From positions 3,968,001-4,032,000 of the forward strand of contig JAJTUQ010000005.1 in NCBI GenBank assembly GCA_021399445.1: 64,000 nucleotides of DNA. Reading direction: 5' to 3'. Shown here in pieces: positions 35,497-47,503 of the stretch; position 1 is the stretch's first letter; each line of letters begins with the position of its first letter. This DNA is from Xylogone sp. PMI_703. Taxonomy: Eukaryota > Ascomycota > Leotiomycetes. The position numbers were made by a program, and so were the translations under genes. A model generated the notes under the pieces. It saw nothing but the letters and a program-made list of their open reading frames with translations, had not been told where the DNA came from and did not search any database.

Positions 35497-35973
35497 ATGG
35501 CTGGGTAAGTAGTCAATTAGCACTTAAGGAAGAGCTCATACTGTTCATAAACTTGAGGCGGCTCGATATCGTTGCTCTAACTCTACTATTCCAAATACAA
35601 TCAGACCATACCAAGCGTAGAAATGGCTAATGACGTTTAAATATAGCTTTGTCAACCGCGAGAACCGTGTCCCTCACTACCAACGACTGTTCCAACAAGG
35701 ACAGAAACAATACGTTCGACAATGGGTCCAGGTACGATCTATCTGCCTCTGATTTCTGGCATGCGTAAGGGGAGCTCAACCAGGATACATGCTAATTCTG
35801 ACGGGTAGACGCCTAAGAGCAAAATATTGCTGTATCCTTACTATGCTTTGTTCTATGGTAGTGTTACTGGTAAGAGTTTTGCACAGCAAGGTGCATACAG
35901 TTTACTAACAATTGATACAGCTTCAGTATACATGATGAGCCGACAGGTTCTTGGATACAAGACGTGGATCTAA
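35497..35973 (+). CDS. COX7: Cytochrome c oxidase subunit 7 (four exons)
   Basis: Exons 35497-35504, 35647-35731, 35809-35869 and 35921-35973 give 68 aa in perfect phase. The first exon codes only for MAG with 8 nt. Residues 3-30 (NRENRVPHYQRLFQ, YVRQWVQTP) precede the hallmark KSKILLYPYYALFYGSV, which aligns with yeast Cox7 (ALYLYPFYAIF), and one membrane span ending YMMSRQVLGYKTW. The product is a small subunit of respiratory complex IV in the inner mitochondrial membrane. Introns have CTAA-type branch sites and GTAAGT, GTACGA and GTAAGA donors. The gene is too short and too split for ORF scans. Confidence 0.85.
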
Positions 35974-36643
35974 ATTGGGCTCTTAGTCGTGAGATTGATG
36001 CCGGGTCGGCCGCTATGCATGCCTAGAACAGGAAACAGTTGTGTGTATCGATATAACACAATAGAGTTTTATACAGCAATCCAACATCCCAAATCTTCCT
36101 AATTAGATTCTGGACTCCCCACTTTAGGCGCCTTTCAGAAGCCTGTCTATTTTCCTCATTTGCCATTACACAGCATATTCGATTCTCTGCTACTAAAAAA
36201 TGGCATTATGACAGCATACGGTAAGGTATTACTGTACTCTCACTACTGGGTTTAATTAAACAATTGGAGAGCTCGGGATAATACCGCCCTATGAATTTAA
36301 GAATGAAGGTAACCATTGTTTATAAGATACCAAGGGCACTAGTCCATCTCCCCGCTTTGCCAGAGTAGATATTCTGTGGGAATAGTCATGAAAGAACCTT
36401 TCACTTCAATAAAGGTAGTAGCCCTTAAGCCATTGGACTCAGAGAAAGGGGGTATACATGGAGACCTACACCACCGGCGATGAGATTGCGCATAGAGAAG
36501 GAAAGCTACAGAGTTGCACACAAGAGTAAGACTGATTTACATTTTTCGATTGTAATACACATAATACACAAGTCTTCTAACATTATCAACAAATTTGATT
36601 TGGTGCTTGGACACCTTTTGGAATAGCGAATTGATGTATTGCG
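35974..36643. other. Convergent intergenic region
   Basis: The 3' flanks of COX7 (+) and RTT103 (-). AT-rich. A 60-codon ORF at 36339-36521 (-) has no support. Confidence 0.6.
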
Positions 36644-38102
36644 TCAATTGCCACTACGCAACATTTCCGCAACATCAGCATCAAGGCCATCATCACCTCC
36701 TAGATCAGGAAAGTCATCACTATCATTCAATTTTCTCTTTTTAACGCTCCCACTGCCAGTGCTTATAGAGTTAGGTGGTGCATGATAGACGGATGCGGCC
36801 GGGGCTTCCTCATCTAGTTGTCCTGTAAAACCAATTTGATCGGCATGTAAGTTGTAGGTAGGCTCGGGCTCAGACTCAGGAATATCGGGCTCATCAGCAT
36901 AACTGGGTGGGGTGAATTCCTCGACCTCAGGACGGTCAGGCTCTGGCGCTGGAGTAATTGGCATGTGAGAGCCTTGCGTCGGACTGCCATCCGGACCGAC
37001 TGGAGTACTGGGGTTACTGTTTGATGCGAAGCCACGCATAATGCTGTCTTCGACATCCTTCTTTTTAGCATCTATCTCAGTTCTCTGCGTTGAGAGATCG
37101 GCAAGCTGAGACTCTTCGGAAGCGAGAGCGGTTCGGTTTGTATCAAGGATCTTTTCAAGAGCCTCAATCAACACTTTACGTGCCTTAATGCTCTCAGCGA
37201 CCGCCCCTTCAGCATTTGCTAGGGTTTTCAATAGCCCGTTCAATCGAGCGGCATGAACGGGAGCTGACGGCACAGCAGCAGAGGGGTCTGTAAGCCTTTC
37301 ATAGTCTTGAGTTGCCGCGTTCACGGAAGTCTTTGTTGATAAAACTAGCTTCGAGATTGTTTGCTGAGGTGCAACCAATGGCTCGAGTTCCTTCGGGACA
37401 GGATTTGTGCTCGAGGAGAATATAGAACTTCCCCCAGCACGTTTCCCAGATGTCCTAGACTTGTCAAGTTCTACCGAAATCAGCGCAATCCCCAAGAGTA
37501 TCTTCTCGAAACTTACCTTCAATTCTAGACTCAATTGCTTCTTGAATCGGAATTTCGAATATCCTACGCTCCCTCCAAACTTCTACGACGCGTCGCAATT
37601 TCGTCTGAATTTCGTTTGAAGCTCCCTTGTAAGCGATAGCCGTGGCTTCGGCAATGACAGGAGAGAAGGCAATTAAGAAGTCATCTTTGCGCCGAGCTTT
37701 AGACTGCTGTACAACTTCTGTAATTTATATGGACGATTAGTAACCCAATGCAATTGACAACCCAGCATTTCTCCAAGATATATAAGATAGTGTCGAATGG
37801 CGCTTACCATTTGCAAGATAGATGAGGTTGAGTCTCTTATTACTTGCAGAATCTCTGAGTCGTGACAGCCAAAGCTGTCCGGTTCGGTCTGCATGTCTCC
37901 TAATCCAGTTATTATCAGTATATGAAACATTTGAATGGAAAATGTTCTTTATACCTATGAAACATAACCCATTGAGCGACAGTGACCTAGTTGGAGCATT
38001 AGTGCATGTATAATAAGTAAGGGAGAATAAACCTACGATGCTTTCCTGTGTCTCATTGAGAGCCGAAAGCTTCGCAAGCACAGCATCATCCGTATAAGCC
38101 AT
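36644..38102 (-). CDS. RTT103: Rtt103-like CID protein, transcription termination
   Basis: Five exons: 38102-38037, 37986-37955, 37899-37808, 37717-37517 and 37470-36644; 405 aa, all phases agree. Residues 1 to about 135 form a CID domain (DDAVLAKLSALNETQESI, VTVAQWVMFHRRHAD, LNLIYLANEVVQQSK, VVEVWRERRIF). CIDs bind the Ser2/Thr4-phosphorylated C-terminal domain of RNA polymerase II. Yeast Rtt103 then helps recruit the Rat1 exonuclease for termination. A coiled coil follows (about 170-260), then an acidic Pro-rich tail ending in a basic KKRKLND patch. Nuclear. Head to head with clathrin light chain (389 bp between ATGs). Confidence 0.92.
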
Positions 38103-38491
38103 CTTACTCGAGAGTATGGGTTCTTTTAAGGCCTTGAGAATGGCAAATAGTCACTGTTGGGCGAATCCGTTGCTGTACAGGTGGAGACCAAAACACAACA
38201 AGGGCTGCTAAGGAGAAAATAAAAGAAGTATTAGTCTTATGGACTGCTTATGCAGCTTCACAAGCTCTTTGTGGCTAATTTTCAAAGTGCGATGCGCATT
38301 ATGGATGGACTTATTACGGATTCAGGTGAAGAGTTTAAGAGAGCTTTACACACGCGACTTGTAGTACAGTAAATAGCATGCCTGCTCGGCAAATTCCGCG
38401 GCACCTCCTGGAGTTGACCTTACCTACTGACGAGTCCCCATCTAATAAACAGATCTCACCAACTTATACCCCCATACATAAACTTTTCACA
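38103..38491. promoter_or_regulatory. Bidirectional promoter RTT103/clathrin light chain
   Basis: 389 bp between divergent start codons. No separate gene or clear TATA box was seen; AT-rich with short CT runs. Confidence 0.45.
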
Positions 38492-39327
38492 ATGGCAGAT
38501 AGATTTCCATCACTTGAGGAGTTTGACGCTGGAGGTAATATTGATGGATTTCATTACAATTTATTTGGTCTCCTATGCTGACATTTCCGCAGCCACAGAA
38601 GTACCTGGAAATGCTGAGTTCAGTGGACCTGGCGCTGAAGATGACTTCTTAACACGAGAGAAGGCGTTATTAGGTGATGACGCGAATCAATTCGCAACTG
38701 GAAACGAGAATCAAGTCACAATAGAGGATGGCGACGATGATCTGCTTGGCGGAGGCTCGGGAGGCGCAGAGATCACAGAGTTTGAGAGCTCCTTCCCAGC
38801 TATTGATACTCGAAACGAGGTACAACGTCAAAATATCACATCTTATTACTATACATCTCCGTACTAACTCGGCTGGATAGGGCGTTGCACCAGGCGGCAG
38901 TATTACAGGTCCTTCAACTTACCAACCAAGTTATCAAGCACAAGTCGAGGACGAAGAAGAACCTGAAGTTATCAAGCAATGGCGCGAGCGCCGAGACCTT
39001 GCACTGCGAGAACGTGCCGAGCGATCCCAGCAGAAGAAAGAGGAGACAATTAAGGCCGCGCAACAGAATATCGATGATTTCTATGAGAACTACAACACCA
39101 AGAAAGAGAAAATGATCGCCCAGACCCGCCGTGAGGCTGAGGAGTTCCTGAATAGCCGTGAAGATACTGCTGCGGGTGGAACTAGCTGGGAGCGTATTGC
39201 TAAACTTATAGATTTGAGTGGTAAAGGAGCTAAAGGTGGTGCCAGTGGAACAGGAAAGGAGAAGTTCAGGGAATTGCTGATAAGCTTGAAGAAAGATGAG
39301 AAGGCTCCGGGCGCAACTGGTTATTAA
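38492..39327 (+). CDS. CLC1: Clathrin light chain
   Basis: Three exons, 38492-38534, 38593-38819 and 38881-39327; 238 aa. A consensus TACTAAC branch site (about 38862) marks the second intron. The acidic N-terminus (FPSLEEFDAG, EDDFLTREKALLGDD) and central segment (ITEFESSFPAIDTRNE) match the conserved light-chain entry motif. A long helix (VIKQWRERRDLALRERAERSQ) binds the clathrin heavy chain. The C-terminus (SWERIAKLIDLSGKG, KFRELLISLKKDE) is also typical. The product regulates clathrin coat assembly in endocytosis and Golgi traffic. Confidence 0.95.
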
Positions 39328-39593
39328 TATTCTTTGGGAGTTATTATACTTGCTTTCAGACTGTATTACTGTCCCTTTCCGGTGTAAATTCCAGTGCGTA
39401 TTCATTTGGTAGGCAGGGAAAATTGGGGCGTTGTTCACAGCAAAACATAACCACCTTGACATTATGCTCTCGAAACCTTATTTCAGGTGACGTACATATA
39501 TACGGTTGGCTATATGACATTCTAACAATGGGTAATGTTTTCAAATTTACTTCTTCATTCATCGTCTGAATTTTGCTCATTCGAACCCAAGCC

Positions 39594-41258
39594 TTACTCA
39601 GGATCAGAAGCATATTCTTCTGAGAGCTTTGCTGCCGCCTTTTCTTGTTGCTCTCTTTCCTGTTTCTCGAACTGCTTCAACGCTTCCTGGCCCTCCTTCG
39701 TCGTTGCATCGATAATCTGCTCTTCGAGCGAGAGCATACCACCCTATAGAATTGTTGTTAGCCATGCATACCGCATATCGGATAGAGACAGGAACGTACT
39801 TCACCAAGCTTGCCCACGACTTCCTCAGCTTCCTCTACACTCATCTTGCCCAACACCTTGTTCACCTCATCTAAGCTTCCACTTTCAAGTGCTCGTTGTA
39901 GTCCAGGGGGAAATGATTCAAATATCTTTCTAGACTCAATCTCTGCAGGATCCTCACTTGTTTTAGGCGGAATAGTGATGTTTATCGTCGTACCAGGATC
40001 TACCGCATGAAGTTGAATCTGCTCTACTCCCGCCCCATCAGCTTCTTCTTTTGCTCTCTGCTTTTCGATTTCTTTTGTTCTCTCCTTAATTCTGGCGTAT
40101 GTCGAGTTCACATCATCCAAAAATACCTTTTGAGCTTGATGTCCTGAAGTGGTGATACGTTTAAAGAAAAGACCCACTCCATCTCGTCCTAGAGCTCTGC
40201 AGTATTGCAAAAGCAATGCTTGGTGCACGCATTGCTTTGCAAACTCATCCTTCTTCTCTAGGGAGGAATTAAAGGCAAGAACGAGCAAGCCATCCGTCTC
40301 CCTTTCCGCAAGAACTTCTGGATTTTCTGATATGAATTGCAAATCTGCCCGATAGTCTCCTATTCTGATGCGCGCAAACTTCTTACCAAGTTCAGAGGCC
40401 TCCACCTCGTCATCGTCGTCATCAGCAATTGGCTCATCTATGTCAGCGTCACCACTGGACGATTGGTCGGTATTATGGTTGACAGCACTTGGATTCAATA
40501 GGGTCACTTCCTCCACTTGCGCTTTCTTGGCTGGCTTCTTCTGTTCCGCTGGCGGTTGAGACTTGGGCTTCGAAATTATGGAACTATCGAAACCTGTATG
40601 TATATCTTCGCTTGTTATCTTTCTGCGTTCTTCTAGTTCGAGTTGTGCTAATTGTTCCTGGAGCTGCTTTTGCAGGTCCTCCACTTTCGCTCGATGTGCC
40701 TCAACTTCCTTTACATATGACTCGAATCGATTTGGAGATTTATCTTCGTCCACTTTGGCCTTAACCTGGTCCACCAATGACGCCATCATCTTAGAATACG
40801 AAGGAAGCTCTTTCTCCTGTGTATGCACTCCTTCCGGTGGTGGAGGAGGTTGATCATCTTTGGAGTCTCCTACAGATTCCATAATGGCTTGGAAAATTAT
40901 CTCATCTGGATTTCGGCTTTCTGCTTCAGACTTATGAGACTGCAGAGCAGTAAGAAGTGCGTTAATCCGCTTGAGCAGGCCATCGTTGATGATGCGTTCG
41001 TACTTGTACGTTTCGATCTTGTGTTTACGCTCCAAACGTTGCTGATGGATCTGATTCTGCTTTGCGCGTATGAAAGATCTTTTGTCGACGTTGGGGTGGA
41101 CCTCAATGTCCGAGTCGTCACTCAACTCGAGGGCATCCTAAATTGTCAGCCTTGGGTTTCAGCCTGACCACCGAGCAATCCACAGAGTTAAATAGCCAGT
41201 AGGGAAGGAGAGAAGAAAAACAATATTTACATACCCATTTGCTGTAATCAACAGGCAT
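39594..41258 (-). CDS. CDC37: Hsp90 co-chaperone Cdc37
   Basis: Three exons: 41258-41235 (only 8 codons, MPVDYSKW), 41137-39800 and 39743-39594; 503 aa. The N-terminus WDALELSDDSDIEVHPN is the diagnostic kinase-binding motif and includes the conserved CK2-target serine. The middle holds the Hsp90-binding domain (GRDGVGLFFKRITTSGHQAQKVF) and the C-terminal domain (ESFPPGLQRALESGSLDEVNKVLG). Cdc37 delivers client protein kinases to Hsp90 in the cytosol. A Glu/Lys/Gln-rich coil lies between (about 120-170). The tail ends in EEYASDPE. It shares a 460-bp promoter region with the divergent ABC transporter. Confidence 0.96.
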
Positions 41259-41718
41259 CTCGATTTCCAATCTGATTTTTCTCCTCGACAGAGCCAATAA
41301 CTGTAAAAATCCGAAGAAACTGTCAAAGAAGATGAGCGAACATGATCGAGATTCTCTTGACGACAGGTGATAGACGATGCCCCACTAGCTGCACAATTGT
41401 AAGGCTCAATGGATCTAGCCAATCCCGCGTTGAGGTTGTGTTGACCGGGGTAGTACACGCTAGGGCGCCTGTGCATCGACGCTTGAACTTTTCCGGAATA
41501 ATTACGTCTTTAGGACAAACTTTGCTTTCATCCGAAGCAGTTCCGTCATCGCACGCTAGCACGCTAAACTCTCCGGACAATAATTTGGCAGTGACCAGGC
41601 ATAACCACTCACAACCGTTGAACGCGACAATGATAACTCGACAATACCGCACTTCTCGCTATCTCCGATGATACTGACGAGCTACTAACTTCATTGCTAC
41701 ATAGTAGACTGTGCAGCA
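41259..41718. promoter_or_regulatory. Bidirectional promoter CDC37/ABC transporter
   Basis: 460 bp between divergent ATGs. ORFs on both strands here (about 109 codons) have no domain and are mutual shadows. Confidence 0.45.
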
Positions 41719-44100
41719 ATGCGGTCAGCCGGAGCGATCCCGCGATATGTGTTGAGAGCGCCAATATTCGAGCTAGCTTCCAAGCAGCTCTCTCCCTCAA
41801 GATCTACCGCGGTTGTTGGTCGATTGGCCTCCAACTCACCTCTTCCGCCCTCCAGAATCCACTGTCTATTGCCTGTCATCCACCAGAACCCTTTCCGAGC
41901 TGAAATCCGGAAGCAATCTGCGCTTCTTGGCCAGCTACGGCAAGCCTCTTCACCATGGCCATCACCAGTGTCACAACTGCGCCAACTTCATAGTACATCA
42001 GTCTTTCGTGAGAGTAGTAAGAATACGGATAGTCAAGTCCTAATAGAAAAGGGAAATGCGCCGCGCCAGGAAGAAGAAGATGACAGGTTAGACGAAGCGG
42101 GATTCCAAAAGAGTGAAAAGGCCTCTCGGGCAGCGCAGATCAATCTGAGTGCAAAATTACAGAGTTCCGGGAAACCTCTTGGTAATACAGCAGGGTTCGG
42201 CGAGATATGGCGATTGATCAAAGTTGCAAGGCCAGAAGCAAAGTGGATGGGTTTAGCCTTTGTCTTCCTCTTGATATCCTCTTCCATTACGATGTCTATA
42301 CCTTTTTCAATTGGAAAGATTCTGGACTTGGCCACCAAAGATGAATCAGAAGGCGGCAATAAGCTTTTTGGTCTGGGAATAGGGCAGTTCTTTGCCGCCC
42401 TTGCCACTGTATTAACCTTTGGTGCTATGGCAAACTATGGACGAATCATTATTCTACGCCTTGTAGGGGAGCGCATTGTAGCAAGACTGCGATCCCAACT
42501 CTTCAGACGTACTTATGTACAAAATGCAGAATTCTTCGATGCGAACCGAGTTGGTGATCTGATCTCACGTTTGAGTTCTGACACAGTTATTGTCGGCAAG
42601 AGTATAACACAAAATCTCTCGGATGGATTACGAGCTCTCGTGAGCGGAGGTGCTGGGTTCACTGCAATGGCTTGGGTCAGCCTGAAACTCACTGGACTTC
42701 TATGCTTGATGCTCCCTCCCGTAGCTATTGGCGCCTTTTTCTACGGAAGGATGATTCGGAATCTTAGTCGCCAAATACAACGAAACCTAGGAACAGCTAC
42801 TAAGATCGCAGAGGAGAGGCTCGGAAATGTACGAACTAGCCAAGCGTTTGCTGGTGAGGTCCAAGAAGTTGCACGATATAACAATCAGATCAAGAAGATT
42901 TTTGCTCTAGGAAAGAAAGAGGCTATCTTAAGCGCAACATTCTTCAGCTCTACTGGGTTTGCAGGCAATATGACGATTCTTGCACTTCTCTATACTGGCG
43001 GCTCAATGGTGAAGAGTGGTGTCATAAGTATCGGAGACCTGACTTCTTTCCTTATGTATACAGCCTATGCAGGCTCAAGCTTGTTTGGTCTCTCCAGTTT
43101 CTATTCGGAGCTCATGAAGGGGGTTGGCGCAGCCAGCCGCTTATTTGAGCTTCAAGATCGAAAGCCAACGATTCCTGCTACAGTCGGAGTCAAAGTCAAA
43201 TCTGCGCGAGGTCCTATCAGGTTTGACAATGTCTCTTTTGCTTATCCCACGCGACCCGCTGTCCCTATCTTCCAAGGACTCAACTTTGAGATTCCATCCG
43301 GTACAAATGTTGCCATTGTAGGGCCTAGTGGAGGTGGAAAATCTACTATAGCGTCACTTCTCCTCAGATTTTATAACCCCACTGAAGGATCAATTTCGAT
43401 TAACGGGATAGATATCTCCAAGATGAATGCTAAATCTCTTCGTCGTCGTATTGGCATGGTTGGCCAAGAACCAGTACTATTTTCAGGCACCATTGCAGAG
43501 AATATTGCATATGGAAAGCCTCGCGCATCACGAGCAGAGATTATAGCGGCTGCACGGAAAGCGAACTGTCAGTTTATCAGTGATTTTCCTGAGGGACTGG
43601 ACACACAAGTAGGTACCCGAGGGACTCAACTTTCTGGGGGACAAAAACAGCGAATTGCGATCGCAAGAGCTCTCCTCAAGAGCCCGGATATCCTCATCCT
43701 TGATGAGGCGACTTCTGCTTTGGATGCAGAATCGGAGACTCTAGTTAACTCGGCTTTAGCTTCACTTCTTAAGGGGCAGAATACGACAATTTCGATAGCG
43801 CATCGTTTATCTACCATCAAACGGTCGGACCATATCATTGTGCTTTCAAACGATGGAAGGGTTGCCGAAACTGGGACATATGCTGCATTATCCGCTAACC
43901 CTGAATCCGCTTTCACCAAATTAATGGAATGGCAGATGAGTGGTGGAGATGCAGCTGATCACAGAGCAGTAGAACCCGAAGGGCACCTCACAGAATCGGA
44001 GGAAATAGAAGAAGATCTAGCACGAATGGAAGAGGCAGCTCGAGATGCTGAGGCTGAGAGTCAAGCAGATGAAGAGAAGAAGCGTGATCAAAATCAATAA
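41719..44100 (+). CDS. MDL1: Mitochondrial ABC half transporter (Mdl1/ABCB10 type)
   Basis: Single exon, 793 aa from ATG 41719. The first about 110 residues are Arg/Ser-rich with almost no acidic residues, a probable inner-membrane import signal. A six-helix ABC membrane domain follows (about 165-460), then the nucleotide-binding domain: Walker A GPSGGGKST at about 535, Q-loop GQEPVLFSG, signature LSGGQKQR at about 638, Walker B ILILDEATSALD at about 660, and the H-loop IAHRLS. Half transporters dimerise. Yeast Mdl1 exports peptides from the matrix, and animal ABCB8/ABCB10 act in iron/heme and potassium handling. The acidic, Glu-rich C-terminal tail is a fungal extension. Confidence 0.93.
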   Translation: MRSAGAIPRYVLRAPIFELASKQLSPSRSTAVVGRLASNSPLPPSRIHCLLPVIHQNPFRAEIRKQSALLGQLRQASSPWPSPVSQLRQLHSTSVFRESSKNTDSQVLIEKGNAPRQEEEDDRLDEAGFQKSEKASRAAQINLSAKLQSSGKPLGNTAGFGEIWRLIKVARPEAKWMGLAFVFLLISSSITMSIPFSIGKILDLATKDESEGGNKLFGLGIGQFFAALATVLTFGAMANYGRIIILRLVGERIVARLRSQLFRRTYVQNAEFFDANRVGDLISRLSSDTVIVGKSITQNLSDGLRALVSGGAGFTAMAWVSLKLTGLLCLMLPPVAIGAFFYGRMIRNLSRQIQRNLGTATKIAEERLGNVRTSQAFAGEVQEVARYNNQIKKIFALGKKEAILSATFFSSTGFAGNMTILALLYTGGSMVKSGVISIGDLTSFLMYTAYAGSSLFGLSSFYSELMKGVGAASRLFELQDRKPTIPATVGVKVKSARGPIRFDNVSFAYPTRPAVPIFQGLNFEIPSGTNVAIVGPSGGGKSTIASLLLRFYNPTEGSISINGIDISKMNAKSLRRRIGMVGQEPVLFSGTIAENIAYGKPRASRAEIIAAARKANCQFISDFPEGLDTQVGTRGTQLSGGQKQRIAIARALLKSPDILILDEATSALDAESETLVNSALASLLKGQNTTISIAHRLSTIKRSDHIIVLSNDGRVAETGTYAALSANPESAFTKLMEWQMSGGDAADHRAVEPEGHLTESEEIEEDLARMEEAARDAEAESQADEEKKRDQNQ

Positions 44101-44578
44101 GATCAGTAAGCATACGGTATTTAACATACTAAAGTGGTGCTTCAGGAAACCAGGCGTAATTGAAAATAGGAAACGGCATCACTGTACTTACAGAGATATG
44201 TTGCCTTGTTCGAGCTGGGATATATAGATGGGGTTAAATGTGTAATTTTAGTGTACTTCCTGTACTCCGCTCGACTAACTCCGAGAATAAACAAGGTAAA
44301 ACTTACAAAGGCTACTATGTGACGTATTTCTGAGTTCCCACTAACATCATGTACGCCTTATCTGACTCTGGATATGAAGCTATTCGAGGATCATTATGAC
44401 TATTAAGTTCTAGTATGCTCATGAATGTGGCTCTCACTCAATAGCATGTTCAAACATCACTATACTGACCGGAAATTTCATAGCAAATGGAGAACTTAGC
44501 AATATATCTTTCCATACTTGTATGATATATTAATTACACAGTACTATTAACTCGTAAACAATTACTCTTATGCTATTG
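44101..44578. other. Convergent intergenic region
   Basis: The 3' flanks of the ABC transporter (+) and CLC gene (-). AT-rich; nothing else was seen. Confidence 0.6.
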
Positions 44579-47503
44579 CTATAACATAGGCTCGTCAGTT
44601 ATTGCCGGGCTCAGGAGTGAAGTTGCAGTTCCTCGGCGGTTATCACTCAGCAGACCCCTTTCTTCACCATGGCCTTCCTCTCTGATAATGCCGACGCCCG
44701 AGCTTGGCCCCTCGCCGCCAGTCCTTCTGGTTTCATCAGCACCATCTAGTATATAGCACGCATCCTTTTTCGTCAAGAGCCCTTGTAAAACTCCTCTATC
44801 CACGAATAGTATGTATCGAAGACCCAATTTTTGGAAATAATTTGTAGTGAGCAAGAGCCTGGAGTGTGAAGGTAAAGTTATAGGCGTCTGATCCATCCAG
44901 GGACGTAAGTCGAGTGTAGATCGAGGGTCCGCAAGTGGCTGATGAGAAAAGAATACCTCTGTCTCTGGGGGTAGTGACTGAGGCGGTGCAGTGGAGGCCT
45001 GGAGGTTATAGGCAAGTTCTGCGCGAGAAATATAGCCCAGGAGAATAGCCTCGCGTGGATCAGAAATAACTGGAAATCCACGGAAAGAAGTTGTGTTAAG
45101 AATACTCTGAAGTGACTCAATGGTGTGACCGGTTGCAGTTAGCACGACAAGATCCTCAATGCGTGTCATAACCTGGCTTGCAGGAATATCGGGTACAGGA
45201 TTATCATCACTGTTATCCAGGAAGGGATATTCATTGAAATGGATCCAACTTTCATAAATACCACGTCTTCCAAAGGCATCAGCAACCCATTTACTGACAA
45301 TCACGGCAATCATTATCGGCAAAACATATGTTAATGCACCTGTAAGCTCAAAAGTGATTACCACAATTGAAATGGTAATACGAGTAACCCCTGCCAAAGC
45401 AGCAGCAGCACCGATGATTGCGTATGTTCCCGGGGTGATGCAGGGTAGATCTGGGACACAGGAATCGAACAGAAGGAAATTTGGATGATTCTGGACCCAG
45501 ATCTCCATTATTATGCCGACTGCACGCCCGAAAAGAGCGCCAATTGCCATGGATGGCAGAATTATACCAGCCGGTATTTTCAAGCCAAAGGTAATTGAGG
45601 CAAGAAAGAACCCCAAGACTGCAGCTAGAAGTAAAAGAAATATAGTACCACCAGTTGCTGCTCCCGTTTTGCAGAGCCCAAACTGGTCATCTAGAACCTT
45701 TGAACACTCGGCGAAGAGAGAATGCACTAGCTCGGATGACTGGGCACGCATATAATAATTCGGGTAATTTATCAATGCTGTCAGGAGAGCCACAATCATG
45801 ACTTGTGTTATTGATCCCGGAAGCCAAGATGCTGACTTTTTCCACTGTGCGACTTTCATGTTCACTTTCACGAACAGACCGCCATATATACCCTATAGTC
45901 TAATCAGAAAGGAGGGACGAGTGAAGGTAAGATACTAAACCTACACCGATAATGCCCAAAAGAGCATAAGGTATGAGCTCGAACGCGTGCCAGTCAGTAT
46001 CATATGTGACCTGATACAAAACGAGCTTTCCGCTACGGAAGGGGTCAAAAAGCTGCAATGTGACTGCAGCAGTCATCGCGCAAACGAAGCTTTGCCACAT
46101 TGTTTTGTCCGGGAAATAATAGGAAAGTTGCTTAAAAATATCAGCACTGCCAGAGATCTAACGCCAAAAAACTTACTTCCAAGCTGAAAAGTACCCCTCC
46201 GATTGGAGAACCGAATGCGACTGATATCCCCGCTGCCGCTGCCGCTGATAGCACCTCTCGCTTTCGTGCTGCGAAGTGTCAGTATACTTAGGGGCTTGGC
46301 TATATATTCCCATACCTTCATTCCCATTGATGCTAGAGAATAACTTTATAAACAAATTTGAACAGCAACATGCTACATGCACGAGAGGCCCTTCTTTTCC
46401 AAGCCACATGCCTGATGCAACTGCAAGGCACTAGCATTAGATCAGCATATGGATGATATGCCATTTGCGGGGTGATGTAACATACTAATCCCAATGATTT
46501 AACCGTCAACGTCCAAGCCCCAAGAAAACGCCGAATTACAAAGCCTCCCAGTACCGTCTTGATCTCAGGGATACCACTCTGCTTGGCATATGGCGCATAT
46601 TCCTTCACCAAATTGCCAGCACAAAGAGCAAAAACAATCTATGATATACATGAGTTAGCTACAATTATCTGCAGAGTAAACTGGTAGACATACCGAAAAC
46701 AGGATAAAGAAAAAATATTCTATAAACCATGTGCCACCTGTTGAATGAATATGAAGTGCCCTACTCCATGATACCCAATCCTGACATTGCGCCAGTTCAT
46801 TATACCCAAAGCAACAAAAGTACTTATTTAAATAGAAACGTCCACCATCAAGGCCAGCTGAGCAATAGCCAGTCTTCAAATCTGCCAACCAATCGCTAGC
46901 AACATCAATACTGGCAGCAAGTGTGCCGGTGAGTATTCCTGTTAATATCAAAATCACCCAGACTTGACTTGCATCTATAAGTTGACGCGCATACCCAAGA
47001 AGGCCTCCGGCGCCGAATGATAAGGACCGCAGCCGTTGTCGCTCCTTTGTATACTCAAAAATCCAGTCAATAGCAGTCAAATCATCATACCCGACCCTTC
47101 GACCGGGTCCCTCCACATACCAATCTGTCGCACCTCCATCTTTTTGATTGGAGGTATGAATTGCTCCAATATCGCCACCTAAACTGTTCGTACCATCAGA
47201 GTGCTCTTCGCGTGCATCGGCAGCTCTGAGGCCCGAGGGCGAGGCTGACTCCCTTCTAGGATGCCCGTTTGCGGAAAATACAGACAAGAACCGAGACGCT
47301 ACCGTAGGTTTCTTCTTGCGCTTGAAGGAAAGCATATCCTCATAATGCGGGTCATCTGTTAGTAGTGCCTGCTCACCGAAGGGACTTGCGACAGAACCGT
47401 CGTCGTAACTCGGATCATTTGATATAAGCAGGGAGTTCGGTGGTCGACGACTGGACGACGATTGTTCTGCTGGTAAAGAAGAACCTGCAGACGAGCTTGC
47501 CAT
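44579..47503 (-). CDS. GEF1: CLC-type chloride transporter with CBS domains (Gef1-like)
   Basis: Six exons: 47503-46694, 46638-46486, 46430-46316, 46268-46177, 46130-45945 and 45892-44579; 889 aa, all in phase. A disordered N-terminus leads to about 10-12 membrane helices. Signature loops: KQSGIPEIK (GSGIP position), GKEGPLVH with the gating Glu, and [18 protein letters not shown]. Two CBS domains close the protein (about 690-745 and 775-845), sites for nucleotide regulation. Yeast Gef1 works in Golgi/endosomal membranes, supplying chloride for acidification and copper loading. At the helix where exchangers carry the second Glu (LFxxEE), splicing gives SLEQLSYYFP, so residue 391 is Gln. This could weaken proton coupling. 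Divergent from the neurochondrin gene (269 bp). Confidence 0.94.
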
